Of a DNA stretch of 64,000 nt, positions 43,719 through 56,863 are shown piece by piece. The notes below the pieces were generated by a model. It was not told where the DNA came from and searched no databases. It saw only the letters and a program-made list of their open reading frames with translations. The translations under genes and the position numbers were made by a program. Source of the stretch: Heracleum sosnowskyi (lineage: Eukaryota; Streptophyta; Magnoliopsida; Apiales; Apiaceae). Position 1 is the first letter of the stretch. Each line of letters starts with the position of its first letter. The stretch spans positions 1,116,001 through 1,180,000 of the forward strand of contig JAUIZM010000019.1 in the NCBI GenBank assembly GCA_030848705.1, in the 5' to 3' direction.

Positions 43719-46700
43719 GTGTTCTCATCAGAAGATTTTTACAAATGTACTTACAATTCATCGAGTACATTGTTAGTGATCTTACATGTCTTTGAAAATA
43801 AAACCACGGAACTTGAGATTTCACTTTAATGATCCATTTTTTGATTTCTGTGCAAGTCATGAACTTCCTCTACTTGGAGATACATATTATATGTTAGAAA
43901 GTTGGAATTTGACTAGGACATTCACCGTGGTTACTAATGATAGCTGGGGGCATTTGGAGATATGTTCCACCTCCCATTTTAGTACTGTCATTTTCTTTTT
44001 CATGTGGGGTTATAGCTGCTAAATTATGTTATGAATGAAAAAGTAATGGAGCAAATTTATCAAGAACACATATTTGTTGTAATTACACAAATAATAAATT
44101 TGTTGATGAGACATTTCTATTATTCAGAAATTTGACAACACTTTGAATTACATGTTTAAAAAATAAAAGAGGACCATGGACAATTTACAATCCTTGCAAC
44201 GAACATCTTTGATTCTATGGATGGACATATTTTGCCCATTACAAATCTGGTTGAGGTGCCTAACACACATATAATTGTGTTGTGTATACACCGGCTTACC
44301 AGCAACGTGTAAAATATTGACCAGAGAAAATTTAATCAACTTTAAGGAATGTAAATGTGACTCCAAAGTTGATAAGAAAGTTGAAGAATCAAAAAGCGAC
44401 ATTAGATGATTGTAAGCTTGTTGAGCATTACCAACATCATATGCCAACTGGAACAGAGGGTTAAATAAACGTGACATGCGGTGTCCTAGGTTCCCAAGCT
44501 CTTCAATAACTGGAGACCCAACATCTAAAGAAACTTCTTGGAGCCAGAGTTGTCTACTTACAATGTAAAGCACTCCATCAGCGACACCCAATTCATTCAA
44601 ATGAATCATCAGGACTAAAAATCTGTCATCCCAATTGACTAAATCAAAAAAAACGAGAGAAATCTACTGCATCGAGCATTGCTAAAAATACTTGAGGGGA
44701 CAATTTATTTTGCATGATTTCAATAACATTTAGCATACTATTGAAATCGAGAAGATTGATGATTGTGCTTAGAACAAAAATGGGCAGTAAGTGAAAAGCT
44801 GGCATTTTCTTTTGTAGTCACTTGTGTGCTTCAAGAAATACGGGCAGATCTTTGTAAATGAAATAACGTTATGTTCTGAGAGGTGGCTATGTGTTTGGAC
44901 AAATTACTTAGCCCTAGATATAGTAGATAATAGACTAGTTTTAGGAAATTATGATATCATTAATCATGAAAATTTGACCCTTGTCCAATAGGTGTACTTC
45001 TAATTTTACATAGGATTAAACCCAAACTCGAATAGACACACCTTTTTATGATGAAATAGCATTAAATGGTAAAACAAAATTACAAAAAACAAATTTAAAT
45101 TACTTACCATATTCTTACAAATGAATAAAAAAAAAATCAAAACTCATTGTCTTCCCATCTCTTTTAGCTAAAACTGTCAACTAAAAGACTGATAAAAAAT
45201 TAGACAACAAAATAAAAGAGCATAGAAATTTCTATCAAAAAAATTAAATTCCAAACTAACCACTGTATAAACATGTATAAACAGGCAAACTTCTTCTTTT
45301 CTAATTTTTTTTGCAGACCTTTTACATACAATCAACATTTTTTATAAATAACCTAAAAGTAATTATAATGGTAATGAAAATGAATTATTTTTGTTTTGCA
45401 TGTACCTTTTATTTACCTAAAAATATTTGATAAATAAGTATATTAATAATCTCTTCGTACCTTACTTTTAAGATTAAATATCATATTATTGGCCAAAAGA
45501 TACATGCTTAAATAAACTATTTCAGTTATGAAAATTTTGTGTGTTTTTAAACTAATACATGTAATTAAATTTTAAATTTAATGTGTAATTTCCATAAAAA
45601 TATTGAAATTTTGATGGAGTTTTAAATTGAAATTCTTTTGTTTTCCGACACCATAACAATTTGAAAATTACCATCAAAAGATAGCCTAATTAAATTCAAG
45701 TTATGAAATCATGATACATTCACTTCTATCCGAGGACAATATCAACGATAACCCAAAATTCAAAAGTTTTTTTTTCCAATGAAATTCACCATGGGAAATA
45801 ATTTTTAATATAGGCTCCTTGGGGTAAACCTAAATTCTTAAATAGGAGCTTTAGATAAGGGAAATTAGTAGAAAGAAATAACTTGATGGCTTCATATGTT
45901 TCTTTATCTTATACATTTATGTGATACTTCTTCCTCTCCCCTCTCATTTGAGTTATATCTCATCCCAATTTTGACATCTCTAGTATCTTCAACAAGCTAA
46001 GTTGCTATCAGCCTATACACTTTTAGAATACCCACATTTAAATTAGGCCCTATATGATATCTTTGAGTTATTGGTTGATTTTAGTTTTCAATTTCTAGGA
46101 AAATTTAGCGTTTCACCCCTTAGGCAAGGTCACAACTATAAGCCAATGCTGCTTTACAGTGTCCAACTTCATAGCACAAAATCTTGTTTTCACGGTGAAA
46201 AAGAACAAAATTCATTAAATCATATTACTTTTATGCTAAAGATGCAAGTTCAAATGTCTTATTTTATGTGTATATCATTCTAAAAAAAAGAAAATTAAAT
46301 TTTTATACAACTCTTCATTATCATACATCAAAAGAATCTTACCCTTGGGAAAATACAACATATTTATAGGTGAGAATTTTAAAAAGTTGACTAAAAATGA
46401 GATAAATGTACTTTATTTTGTCTATGTATAAGTACTAGTATCAAAGGAACTTGTTAATTTGAAGTAACATCACTAAAAGACCATTAGAAAGTGTTGTCTT
46501 AGGTGAAAACTCTAACTTCTATGTTCATAAAAGAGAAGGGGTGGGGGAGAAAGTTCTCACAAGAGTCCCTCAAGGAATATCACAACCATAAAACTAATAA
46601 AAAGATTTCGAATGTCCAATAAAGAATAAATGTTTACATTCTCTTCAATATTAAAATTCACAAAATTTCAAAAAGCTTGTCAACTTAATAATACAAACCT

Positions 46701-46853
46701 TCTTAGAGTTAAAATAGAAAAATCCCTTAAAACTAAGATATATGTGGGAAAAATTTAGTATCGATGATTTGATGAAAAAAGTGAAACTTATATACAACAT
46801 TTTATGTTTAATGTGTGTATGAGCCATCCACTTTTGGTTTTTCAAGATTTTAG
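43719..46853. repeat. array unit R4 (3135 bp)
   Basis: Carries the 78-aa ORF (43786-44022). The start is ctcatcag. It has a small internal duplication taaacatgtataaac near 45270 that is shared with R5 only, and the leader-intron donor is mutated (aacaagctaag at about 45992). Confidence 0.94.
44148..44805 (-). pseudogene. frameshifted copy of the 218-aa minus-strand ORF (unit R4)
   Basis: An extra A in the A-run near 44646 shifts the frame. The last 153 codons (44609-44148) are open. Confidence 0.55.
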
Positions 46854-49800
46854 GTGTTCTGATCACAAGATTTTTACAAATGTACTTACAATTCATCGAG
46901 TACATTGTTAGTGATCTTACATGTCTTTGAAAATAAAACCACGGAACTTGAGATTTCACTTTAATGATCCATTTTTTGATTTCTGTGCAAGTCATGAACT
47001 TCCTCTACTTGGAGATACATATTATATGTTAGAAAGTGGTAATTTGACTAGGACATTCACGGTGGTTACTAATGATAGCTGGGGGCATTTGGAGATATGT
47101 CCCACCTCCCATTTTAGTAGTGTCGTTTTCTTTTTCATGTGGGGTTATAGCTGCTAAATTATGTTATGAATGAAAAAGTAATGGAGCAAATTTATCAAGA
47201 ACACATATTTGTTGTAATTACACAAATAATAAATTTGTTGATGAGACATTTCTATTATTCAGAAATTTGACAACACTTTGAATTACATGTTTAAAAAATA
47301 AAAGAGGACCATGGACAATTTACAATCCTTGCAACCAACATCTTTGATTCTATGGATGGACATATTTTGCCCATTACAAATCTGGTTGAGGTGCCTAACA
47401 CACATATAATTGTGTTGTGTATACACGGGCTTACCAGCAACGTGTAAAATATTGACCAGAGAAAATTTAATCAACTTTAAGGAATGTAAATGTGACTCCA
47501 AAGTTGATAAGAAAGTTGAAGAATCAAAAAGCGACATTAGATGATTGTAAGCTTGTTGAGCATTACCAACATCATATGCCAACTGGAACAGAGGGTTAAA
47601 TAAACGTGACATGCGGTGTCCTAGGTTCCCAAGCTCTTCAATAACTGGAGACCCAACATCTAAAGAAACTTCTTGGAGCCAGAGTTGTCTACTTACAATG
47701 TAAAGCACTCCATCAGCGACACCCAATTCATTCAAATGAATCATCAGGACTAAAAATCTGTCATCCCAATTGACTAAATCAGAAAAACTAGAGAATCTAC
47801 TGCATGGAGCATTGCTAAAAATACTTGAGGGGACAATTTATTTTGCATGATTTCAATAACATTTAGCATACTATTGAAATCGAGAAGATTGATGATTGTG
47901 CTTAGAACAAAAATGGGCAGTAAGTGAAAAGCTGGCATTTTCTTTTGTAGTCACTTGTGTGCTTCAAGAAATACGGGCAGATCTTTGTAAATGAAATAAC
48001 GTTATGTTCTGAGAGGTGGCTATGTGTTTGGACAAATTACTTAGCCCTAGATATAGTAGATAATAGACTAGTTTTAGGAAATTATGATATCATTAATCAT
48101 GAAAATTTGACCCTTGTCCAATAGGTGTACTTCTAATTTTACATAGGATTAAACCCAAACTCGAATAGACACACCTTTTTATGATGAAATAGCATTAAAT
48201 GGTAAAACAAAATTACAAAAAACAAATTTAAATTACTTACCATATTCTTACAAATGAATAAAAAAAAAATCAAAACTCATTGTCTTCCCATCTCTTTTAG
48301 CTAAAACTGTCAACTAAAAGACTGATAAAAAATTAGACAACAAAATAAAAGAGCATAGAAATTTCTATCAAAAAAATTAAATTCCAAACTAACCACTGTA
48401 TAAACATGTATAAACAGGCAAACTTCTTCTTTTCTAATTTTTTTTGCAGACCTTTTACATACAATCAACATTTTTTATAAATAACCTAAAAGTAATTATA
48501 ATGGTAATGAAAATGAATTATTTTTGTTTTGCATGTACCTTTTATTTACCTAAAAATATTTGATAAATAAGTATATTAATAATCTCTTCGTACCTTACTT
48601 TTAAGATTAAATATCATATTATTGGCCAAAAGATACATGCTTAAATAAACTATTTCAGTTATGAAAATTTTGTGTGTTTTTAAACTAATACATGTAATTA
48701 AATTTTAAATTTAATGTGTAATTTCCATAAAAATATTGAAATTTTGATGGAGTTTTAAATTGAAATTCTTTTGTTTTCCGACACCATAACAATTTGAAAA
48801 TTACCATCAAAAGATAGCCTAATTAAATTCAAGTTATGAAATCATGATACATTCACTTCTATCCGAGGACAATATCAACGATAACCCAAAATTCAAAAGT
48901 TTTTTTTTCCAATGAAATTCACCATGGGAAATAATTTTTAATATAGGCTCCTTGGGGTAAACCTAAATTCTTAAATAGGAGCTTTAGATAAGGGAAATTA
49001 GTAGAAAGAAATAACTTGATGGCTTCATATGTTTCTTTATCTTATACATTTATGTGATACTTCTTCCTCTCCCCTCTCATTTGAGTTATATCTCATCCCA
49101 ATTTTGACATCTCTAGTATCTTCAACAAGCTAAGTTGCTATCAGCCTATACACTTTTAGAATACCCACATTTAAATTAGGCCCTATATGATATCTTTGAG
49201 TTATTGGTTGATTTTAGTTTTCAATTTCTAGGAAAATTTAGCGTTTCACCCCTTAGGCAAGGTCACAACTATAAGCCAATGCTGCTTTACAGTGTCCAAC
49301 TTCATAGCACAAAATCTTGTTTTCACGGTGAAAAAGAACAAAATTCATTAAATCATATTACTTTTATGCTAAAGATGCAAGTTCAAATGTCTTATTTTAT
49401 GTGTATATCATTCTAAAAAAAAGAAAATTAAATTTTTATACAACTCTTCATTATCATACATCAAAAGAATCTTACCCTTGGGAAAATACAACATATTTAT
49501 AGGTGAGAATTTTAAAAAGTTGACTAAAAATGAGATAAATGTACTTTATTTTGTCTATGTATAAGTACTAGTATCAAAGGAACTTGTTAATTTGAAGTAA
49601 CATCACTAAAAGACCATTAGAAAGTGTTGTCTTAGGTGAAAACTCTAACTTCTATGTTCATAAAAGAGAAGGGGTGGGGGAGAAAGTTCTCACAAGAGTC
49701 CCTCAAGGAATATCACAACCATAAAACTAATAAAAAGATTTCGAATGTCCAATAAAGAATAAATGTTTACATTCTCTTCAATATTAAAATTCACAAAATT

Positions 49801-49986
49801 TCAAAAAGCTTGTCAACTTAATAATACAAACCTTCTTAGAGTTAAAATAGAAAAATCCCTTAAAACTAAGATATATGTGGGAAAAATTTAGTATCGATGA
49901 TTTGGTGAAAAAAGTGAAACTTATATACAACATTTTATGTTTAATGTGTGTATGAGCCATCCACTTTTGGTTTTTCAAGATTTTAG
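46854..49986. repeat. array unit R5 (3133 bp)
   Basis: Carries the 78-aa ORF (46921-47157). It shares with R6 the start gatcacaag and the C-to-G change giving ESG in the small ORF. It shares with R4 the taaacatgtataaac duplication (near 48405) and the lost donor (about 49125). R4-R6 look like very recent copies. Confidence 0.94.
47283..47938 (-). pseudogene. frameshifted copy of the 218-aa minus-strand ORF (unit R5)
   Basis: Deletion and substitutions in the tcagaaaaactagagaatc segment near 47780 break the frame. The last 153 codons (47744-47283) are open. Confidence 0.55.
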
Positions 49987-52900
49987 GTGTTCTGATCACA
50001 AGATTTTTACAAATGTACTTACAATTCATCGAGTACATTGTTAGTGATCTTACATGTCTTTGAAAATAAAACCACGGAACTTGAGATTTCACTTTAATGA
50101 TCCATTTTTTGATTTCTGTGCAAGTCATGAACTTCCTCTACTTGGAGATACATATTATATGTTAGAAAGTGGTAATTTGACTAGGACATTCACGGTGGTT
50201 ACTAATGATAGCTGGGGGCATTTGGAGATATGTCCCACCTCCCATTTTAGTAGTGTCGTTTTCTTTTTCATGTGGGGTTATAGCTGCTAAATTATGTTAT
50301 GAATGAAAAAGTAATGGAGCAAATTTATCAAGAACACATATTTGTTGTAATTACACAAATAATAAATTTGTTGATGAGACATTTCTATTATTCAGAAATT
50401 TGACAACACTTTGAATTACATGTTTAAAAAATAAAAGAGGACCATGGACAATTTACAATCCTTGCAACCAACATCTTTGATTCTATGGATGGACATATTT
50501 TGCCCATTACAAATCTGGTTGAGGTGCCTAACACACATATAATTGTGTTGTGTATACACGGGCTTACCAGCAACGTGTAAAATATTGACCAGAGAAAATT
50601 TAATCAACTTTAAGGAATGTAAATGTGACTCCAAAGTTGATAAGAAAGTTGAAGAATCAAAAAGCGACATTAGATGATTGTAAGCTTGTTGAGCATTACC
50701 AACATCATATGCCAACTGGAACAGAGGGTTAAATAAACGTGACATGCGGTGTCCTAGGTTCCCAAGCTCTTCAATAACTGGAGACCCAACATCTAAAGAA
50801 ACTTCTTGGAGCCAGAGTTGTCTACTTACAATGTAAAGCACTCCATCAGCGACACCCAATTCATTCAAATGAATCATCAGGACTAAAAATCTGTCATCCC
50901 AATTGACTAAATCAGAAAAACTAGAGAATCTACTGCATGGAGCATTGCTAAAAATACTTGAGGGGACAATTTATTTTGCAAGATTTCAATAACATTTAGC
51001 ATACTATTGAAATCAAGAAGATTGATGATTGTGCTTAGAACAAAAATGGGCAGTAAGTGAAAAGCTGGCATTTTCTTTTGCAGTCACTTGTGTGCTTCAA
51101 GAAATACGGGCAGATCTTTGTAAATGAAATAACGTTATGTTCTGAGAGGTGGCTATGTGTTTGGACAAATTACTTAGCCCTAGATATAGTAGATAATAGA
51201 CTAGTTTTAGGAAATTATGATATCATTAATCATGAAAATTTGACCCTTGTCCAATAGGTGTACTTCTAATTTTACATAGGATTAAACCCAAACTCGAATA
51301 GACACACCTTTTTATGATGAAATAGCATTAAATGGTAAAACAAAATTACAAAAAACAAAATTAAATTACTTACCATATTCTTACAAATGAATAAAAAAAA
51401 ATCAAAACTCATTGTCTTCCCATCTCTTTTAGCTAAAACTGTCAACTAAAAGACTGATAAAAAATTAGACAACAAAATAAAAGAGCATAGAAATTTCTAT
51501 CAAAAAAATTAAATTCCAAACTAACCACTGTATAAACAGGCAAACTTCTTCTTTTCTAATTTTTTTTGCAGACCTTTTACATACAAACAACATTTTTTAT
51601 AAATAACCTAAAAGTAATTATAATGGTAATGAAAATGAATTATTTTTGTTTTGCATGTACCTTTTATTTACCTAAAAATATTTGATAAATAAGTATATTA
51701 ATAATCTCTTCGTACCTTACTTTTAAGATTAAATATCATATTATTGGCCAAAAGATACATGCTTAAATAAACTATTTCAGTTATGAAAATTTTGTGTGTT
51801 TTTAAACTAATACATGTAATTAAATTTTAAATTTAATGTGTAATTTCCATAAAAATATTGAAATTTTGATGGAGTTTTAAATTGAAATTCTTTTGTTTTC
51901 CGACACCATAACAATTTTAAAATTACCATCAAAAGATAGCCTAATTAAATTCAAGTTATCAAATCATGATACATTCACTTCTATCCGAGGACAATATCAA
52001 CGATAACCCAAAATTCAAAAGTTTTTTTTTCCAATGAAATTCACCATGGGAAATAATTTTTAATATAGGCTCCTTGGGGTAAACCTAAATTCTTAAATAG
52101 GAGCTTTAGATAAGGGAAATTAGTAGAAAGAAATAACTTGATGGCTTCATATGTTTATTTATCTTATACATTTATGTGATACTTCTTCCTCTCCCCTCTC
52201 ATTTGAGTTATATCTCATCCCAATTTTGACATCTCTAGTATCTTCAACAAGGTAAGTTGCTATCAGCCTATACACTTTTAGAATACCCACATTTAAATTA
52301 GGCCCTATATGATATCTTTGAGTTATTGGTTGATTTTAGTTTTCAATTTCTAGGAAAATTTAGTGTTTCACCCCTTAGGCAAGGTCAGAACTATAAGCCA
52401 ATGCTGCTTTACAGTGTCCAACTTCATAGCACAAAATCTTGTTTTCACGGTGAAAAATAACAAAATTCATTAAATCATATTACTTTTATGCTAAAGATGC
52501 AAGTTCAAATGTCTTATGTGTATATCATTCTAAAAAAAAGAAAATTAAATTTTTATACAACTCTTCATTATCATACATCAAAAGAATCTTACCCTTGGGA
52601 AAATACAACATATTTATAGGTGAGAATTTTAAAAAGTTGACTAAAAATGAGATAAATGTACTTTATTTTGTCTATGTATAAGTACTAGTATCAAAGGAAC
52701 TTGTTAATTTGAAGTAACATCACTAAAAGACCATTAGAAAGTGTTGTCTTAGGTGAAAACTATAACTTCTATGTTCATAAAAGACAAGGGGTGGGGGAGA
52801 AAGTTCTCACAAGATTCCCTCAAGGAATATCAAAACCATAAAACTAATAAAAAGATTTCGAATGTCCAATAAAGAATAAATGTTTACATTCGCTTCAATA

Positions 52901-53103
52901 TTAAAATTCACAAAATTTCAAAAAGCTTGTCAACTTAATAATACAAACCTTCTTAGAGTTAAAATAGAAAAATCCCTTAAAACTAAGATATATGTGGGAA
53001 AAATTTAGTATCGATGATTTGGTGAAAAAAGTGAAACTTATATACAACATTTTATGTTTAATGTGTGTATGAGCCACCCACTTTTGGTTTTTCAAGATTT
53101 TAG
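49987..53103. repeat. array unit R6 (3117 bp)
   Basis: Carries the 78-aa ORF (50054-50290) and the exon-like ORF (51057-51257). The first part is nearly identical to R5. The second part lacks the R4/R5 small duplication and has an intact leader-intron donor, so the unit is mosaic. Confidence 0.94.
50416..51071 (-). pseudogene. frameshifted copy of the 218-aa minus-strand ORF (unit R6)
   Basis: Same defect as R5 near 50915. The last 153 codons (50877-50416) are open. Confidence 0.55.
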
Positions 53104-56100
53104 GTGTTCTGATCAGAAGATTTTTACAAATGTACTTACAATTCATCGAGTACATTGTTAGTGATCTTACATGTCTTTGAAAATAAAACCACGGAACTTG
53201 AGATTTCACTTTAATGATCCATTTTTTGATTTGTGTGCAAGTCATGAACTTCCTGTACTTGGAGATACATATTATATGTTAGAAAGTTGTAATTTGACTA
53301 GGACATTCACGGTGGTTACGAAAGATAGCTGGGGGCATTTGGAGATATGTCCCACCTCCCATTTTAGTACTGTCGTTTTCTTTTGCATGTGGGGTTATAG
53401 CTGCTAAATTATGTTATGAATGAAAAAGTAATGGAGCAAATTTATCGAGAACACATATTTGTTGTAATTACACAAATAATAAATTTGTTGATGAGACATT
53501 TCTATTATTCAGAAATTTGACAACACTTTGAATTACATGTTTAAAAAATAAAAGAGGACCATTGACAATTTACAATCCTTGCAACGAACATCTTTGATTC
53601 TATGGATGGACATATTTTGCCCATTACAAATCTGGTTGAGGTGCCTAACACACATATAATTGTGTTGTGTATACACCGGCTTACCAACAACGTGTAAAAT
53701 ATTGACCAGAGAAAATTTAATCAACTTTAAGGAATGTAAATGTGACTCCAAAGTTGATAAGAAAGTTGAAGAATCAAAAAGCGACATTAGATGATTGTAA
53801 GCTTGTTGAGCATTACCAACATCATATGCCAACTGGAACAGAGGGTTAAATAAACGTGACATGCCGTGTCCTAGGTTCCCAAGCTCTTCAATAACTGGAG
53901 ACCCAACATCTAAAGAAACTTCTTGGAGCCAGAGTTGTCTACTTACAATGTAAAGCACTCCATCAGCGACACCCAATTCATTCAAATGAATCATCAGGAC
54001 TAAAAATCTGTCATCCCAATTGACTAAATCAAAAAAACGAGAGAAATCTACTGCACCGAGCATTGCTAAAAATACTTGAGGGGACAATTTATTTTGCAAG
54101 ATTTCAATAACATTTAGCATACTATTGAAATCAAGAAGATTGATGATTGTGCTTAGAACAAAAATGGGCAGTAAGTGAAAAGCTGGCATTTTCTTTTGTA
54201 GTCACTTGTGTGCTTCAAGAAATACGGGCAGATCTTTGTAAATGAAATAACGTTATGTTCTGAGAGGTGGCTATGTGTTTGGACAAATTACTTAGCCCTA
54301 CATAGAGTAGATAATAGACTAGTTTTAGGAAATTATGATATCATTAATCATGAAAATTTGACCCTTGTCCAATAGGTGTACTTCTAATTTTACATAGGAT
54401 TAAACCCAAACTCGAATAGACACACCTTTTTATGATGAAATAGCATTAAATGGTAAAACAAAATTACAAAAAACAAAATTAAATTACTTACCATATTCTT
54501 ACAAATGAATAAAAAGAAATCAAAACTCATTGTCTTCCCATCTCTTTTAGCTAAAACTGTCAACTAAAAGACTGGTAAAAAATTAGACAACAAAATAAAA
54601 GAGAATAGAAATTTCTATCAAAAAAATTAAATTCTAAACTAACCACTGTATAAACAGGCAAACTTCTTCTTTTCTAATTTTTTTTTCAGACCTTTTACAT
54701 ACAAACAACATTTTTTATAAATAACCTAAAAGTAATTATAATGGTAATGAAAATGAATTATTTTTGTTTTGTATGTACCTTTTATTTACCTAAAAATATT
54801 TGATAAATAAGTATATTAATAATCTCTTCGTACATTACTTTTAAGATTAAATATCATATTATTGGCCAAAAGATACATGCTTAAATAAACCATTTCAGTT
54901 ATGAAAATTTTGTGTGTTTTTAAACTAATAGATGTAATTAAATTTTAAATTTAATGTGTAATTTCCATAAAAATATTGAAATTTTGATGGAGTTTTAAAT
55001 TGAAATTCTTTTGTTTTCCGACACCATAACAATTTTAAAATTACCATCAAAAGATAGCCTAATTAAATTTAAGTTATCAAATCATGATACATTCACTTCT
55101 ATCCTAGGACAATATCAACCATAACCCAAAATTCAAAAGTTTTTTTTTCCAATGAAATTCACCATGGGAAATAATTTTTAATATAGGCTCCTTGGGGTAA
55201 ACCTAAATTCTTAAATAGGAGCTTTAGATAAGGGAAATTAGTAGAAAGAAATAACTTGATGGCTTCATATGTTTATTTATCTTATACATTTATGTGATAC
55301 TTCTTCCTCTCCCCTCTCATTTGAGTTATATCTCATCCCAATTTTGACATCTCTAGTATCTTCAACAAGGTAAGTTGCTATCAGCCTATACACTTTTAGA
55401 ATACCCACATTTAAATTAGGCCCTACATGATATCTTTGATTTACTGGTTTATTTTAGTTTTCAATTTCTAGGAAAATTTAGTGTTTCACCCCTTAGGCAA
55501 GGTCAGAACTATAAGCCAATGCTGCTTTACAGTGTCCAACTTCATAGCACAAAATCTTGTTTTCACGGTGAAAAAAACAAAATTCATTAAATCATATTAC
55601 TTTTATGCTAAAGATGCAAGTTCAAATGTCTTATTTACCTATGTGTATATCATTCTAAAAAAAAGAAAATTAAATTTTTATACAACTCTTCATTATCACA
55701 CATCAAAAGAATCTTACCCTTGGGAAAATACAACATATTTATAGGTGAGAATTTTAAAAAGTTGACTAAAAATGAGATAAATGTACTTTATTTTGTCTAT
55801 GTATAAGTACTAGTATCAAAGGAACTTGTTAATTTGAAATAACATCACTAAAAGACCATTAGAAAGTGTTGTCTTAGGTGAAAACTATAACTTCTATGTT
55901 CATAAAAGAGAAGGGTGGGGGAGAAAGTTCTCACAAGAGTCCCTCAAGGAATATCAAAACCATAAAACTAATAAAAAGATTTCGAATGTCCAATAAAGAA
56001 TAAATGTTTACATTCGCTTCAATATTAAAATTCACAAAATTTCACAAACCTTGTCAACTTAATAATACAAACCTTCTTAGAGTTAAAATAGAAAAATCCC

Positions 56101-56227
56101 TTAAAACTAAGATATATGTGGGAAAAATTTAGTATCGATGATTTGGTGAAAAAAGTGAAACTTATATACAACATTTTATGTTTAATGTGTGTATGAGCCA
56201 CCCACTTTTGATTTTTCAAGATTTTAG
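53104..56227. repeat. array unit R7 (3124 bp)
   Basis: Carries the 78-aa ORF (53171-53407) and an intact minus ORF. The front is R-subtype (gatcagaag). The rear, from about 54560, moves toward L-subtype variants, again mosaic. Confidence 0.94.
53533..54189 (-). CDS. 218-aa minus-strand ORF of unknown function (unit R7, intact)
   Basis: Third intact copy, differing from L2 by few residues (for example VVGKP for VAGKP, and RCKDC for CCKDC near the C-terminus). Because R7 differs from L2/R2 at many sites elsewhere, an intact frame here is slightly more telling than the L2/R2 pair. No family is recognised. Confidence 0.42.
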   Translation of the reverse strand: MPAFHLLPIFVLSTIINLLDFNSMLNVIEILQNKLSPQVFLAMLGAVDFSRFFDLVNWDDRFLVLMIHLNELGVADGVLYIVSRQLWLQEVSLDVGSPVIEELGNLGHGMSRLFNPLFQLAYDVGNAQQAYNHLMSLFDSSTFLSTLESHLHSLKLIKFSLVNILHVVGKPVYTQHNYMCVRHLNQICNGQNMSIHRIKDVRCKDCKLSMVLFYFLNM

Positions 56228-56344
56228 GTGTTCTGATGGCAGAATTTTTTTACAAATGTACTTACAATTCATCGAGTACATTGTTAGTGATCTTACATGT
56301 CTTTGAAAATAAAACCACGGAACTTGAGATTTCACTTTAATGAT

Positions 56345-56410
56345 CCATTTTTTGATTTCTGTGCAAGTCATGAACTTCCATTTTTTGATTTCTGTGCAAG
56401 TCATGAACTT
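56345..56410. repeat. 33-bp in-frame tandem duplication in unit R8
   Basis: Two exact copies of a 33-bp segment starting ccattttttgatttctgtgc. No other unit has it. The small ORF stays open. Confidence 0.95.
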
Positions 56411-56568
56411 CCTCTACTTGGAGATACATATTATATGTTAGAAAGTTGTAATTTGACTAGGACATTCACGGTGGTTAAGAATGATAGGTGGGGGCATTTG
56501 GAGATATGTCCCACCTCCCATTTTAGTACTGTCGTTTTCTTTTTCATGCGGGGTTATAGCTGCTAAAT

Positions 56569-56848
56569 TGATGGATTAATATTGAAATACTATGTTAAAC
56601 AGATTTGCTGAATGGAATTGTTGGTTCTACACTTATTAGCTTCAAGAAACTGATTACAAGTAAATAAGGAAAGCAGACTTAGTGACTACCTAAAAACTAG
56701 GAACAACCTCCTGTAAAAGCTCCACGACCTGAGACTCCAGCTAACACTCTACTACTACTTGGTCATGTCCATAAACTATGCAACAGCCAAGACTTATTCA
56801 AACAAAACATAATAAATAAATAAAACATTTAGATTAAGACATCCAACA
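56569..56848 (-). repeat. copia-3 LTR (left, 3' LTR for the RT orientation)
   Basis: 280 bp. On the minus strand a purine-rich ACGGGAGTGATA at 56849-56860 precedes it and can serve as PPT. Confidence 0.93.
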
Positions 56849-56863
56849 TATCACTCCCGTAAT

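Noticed and set aside
46651..46995. 64-114 aa minus ORFs ending KFCEF in each unit
   Set aside because: AT-rich, Lys/Phe/Ile-rich translation antisense to the plus-strand unit start; no domain, and start positions vary with small indels.
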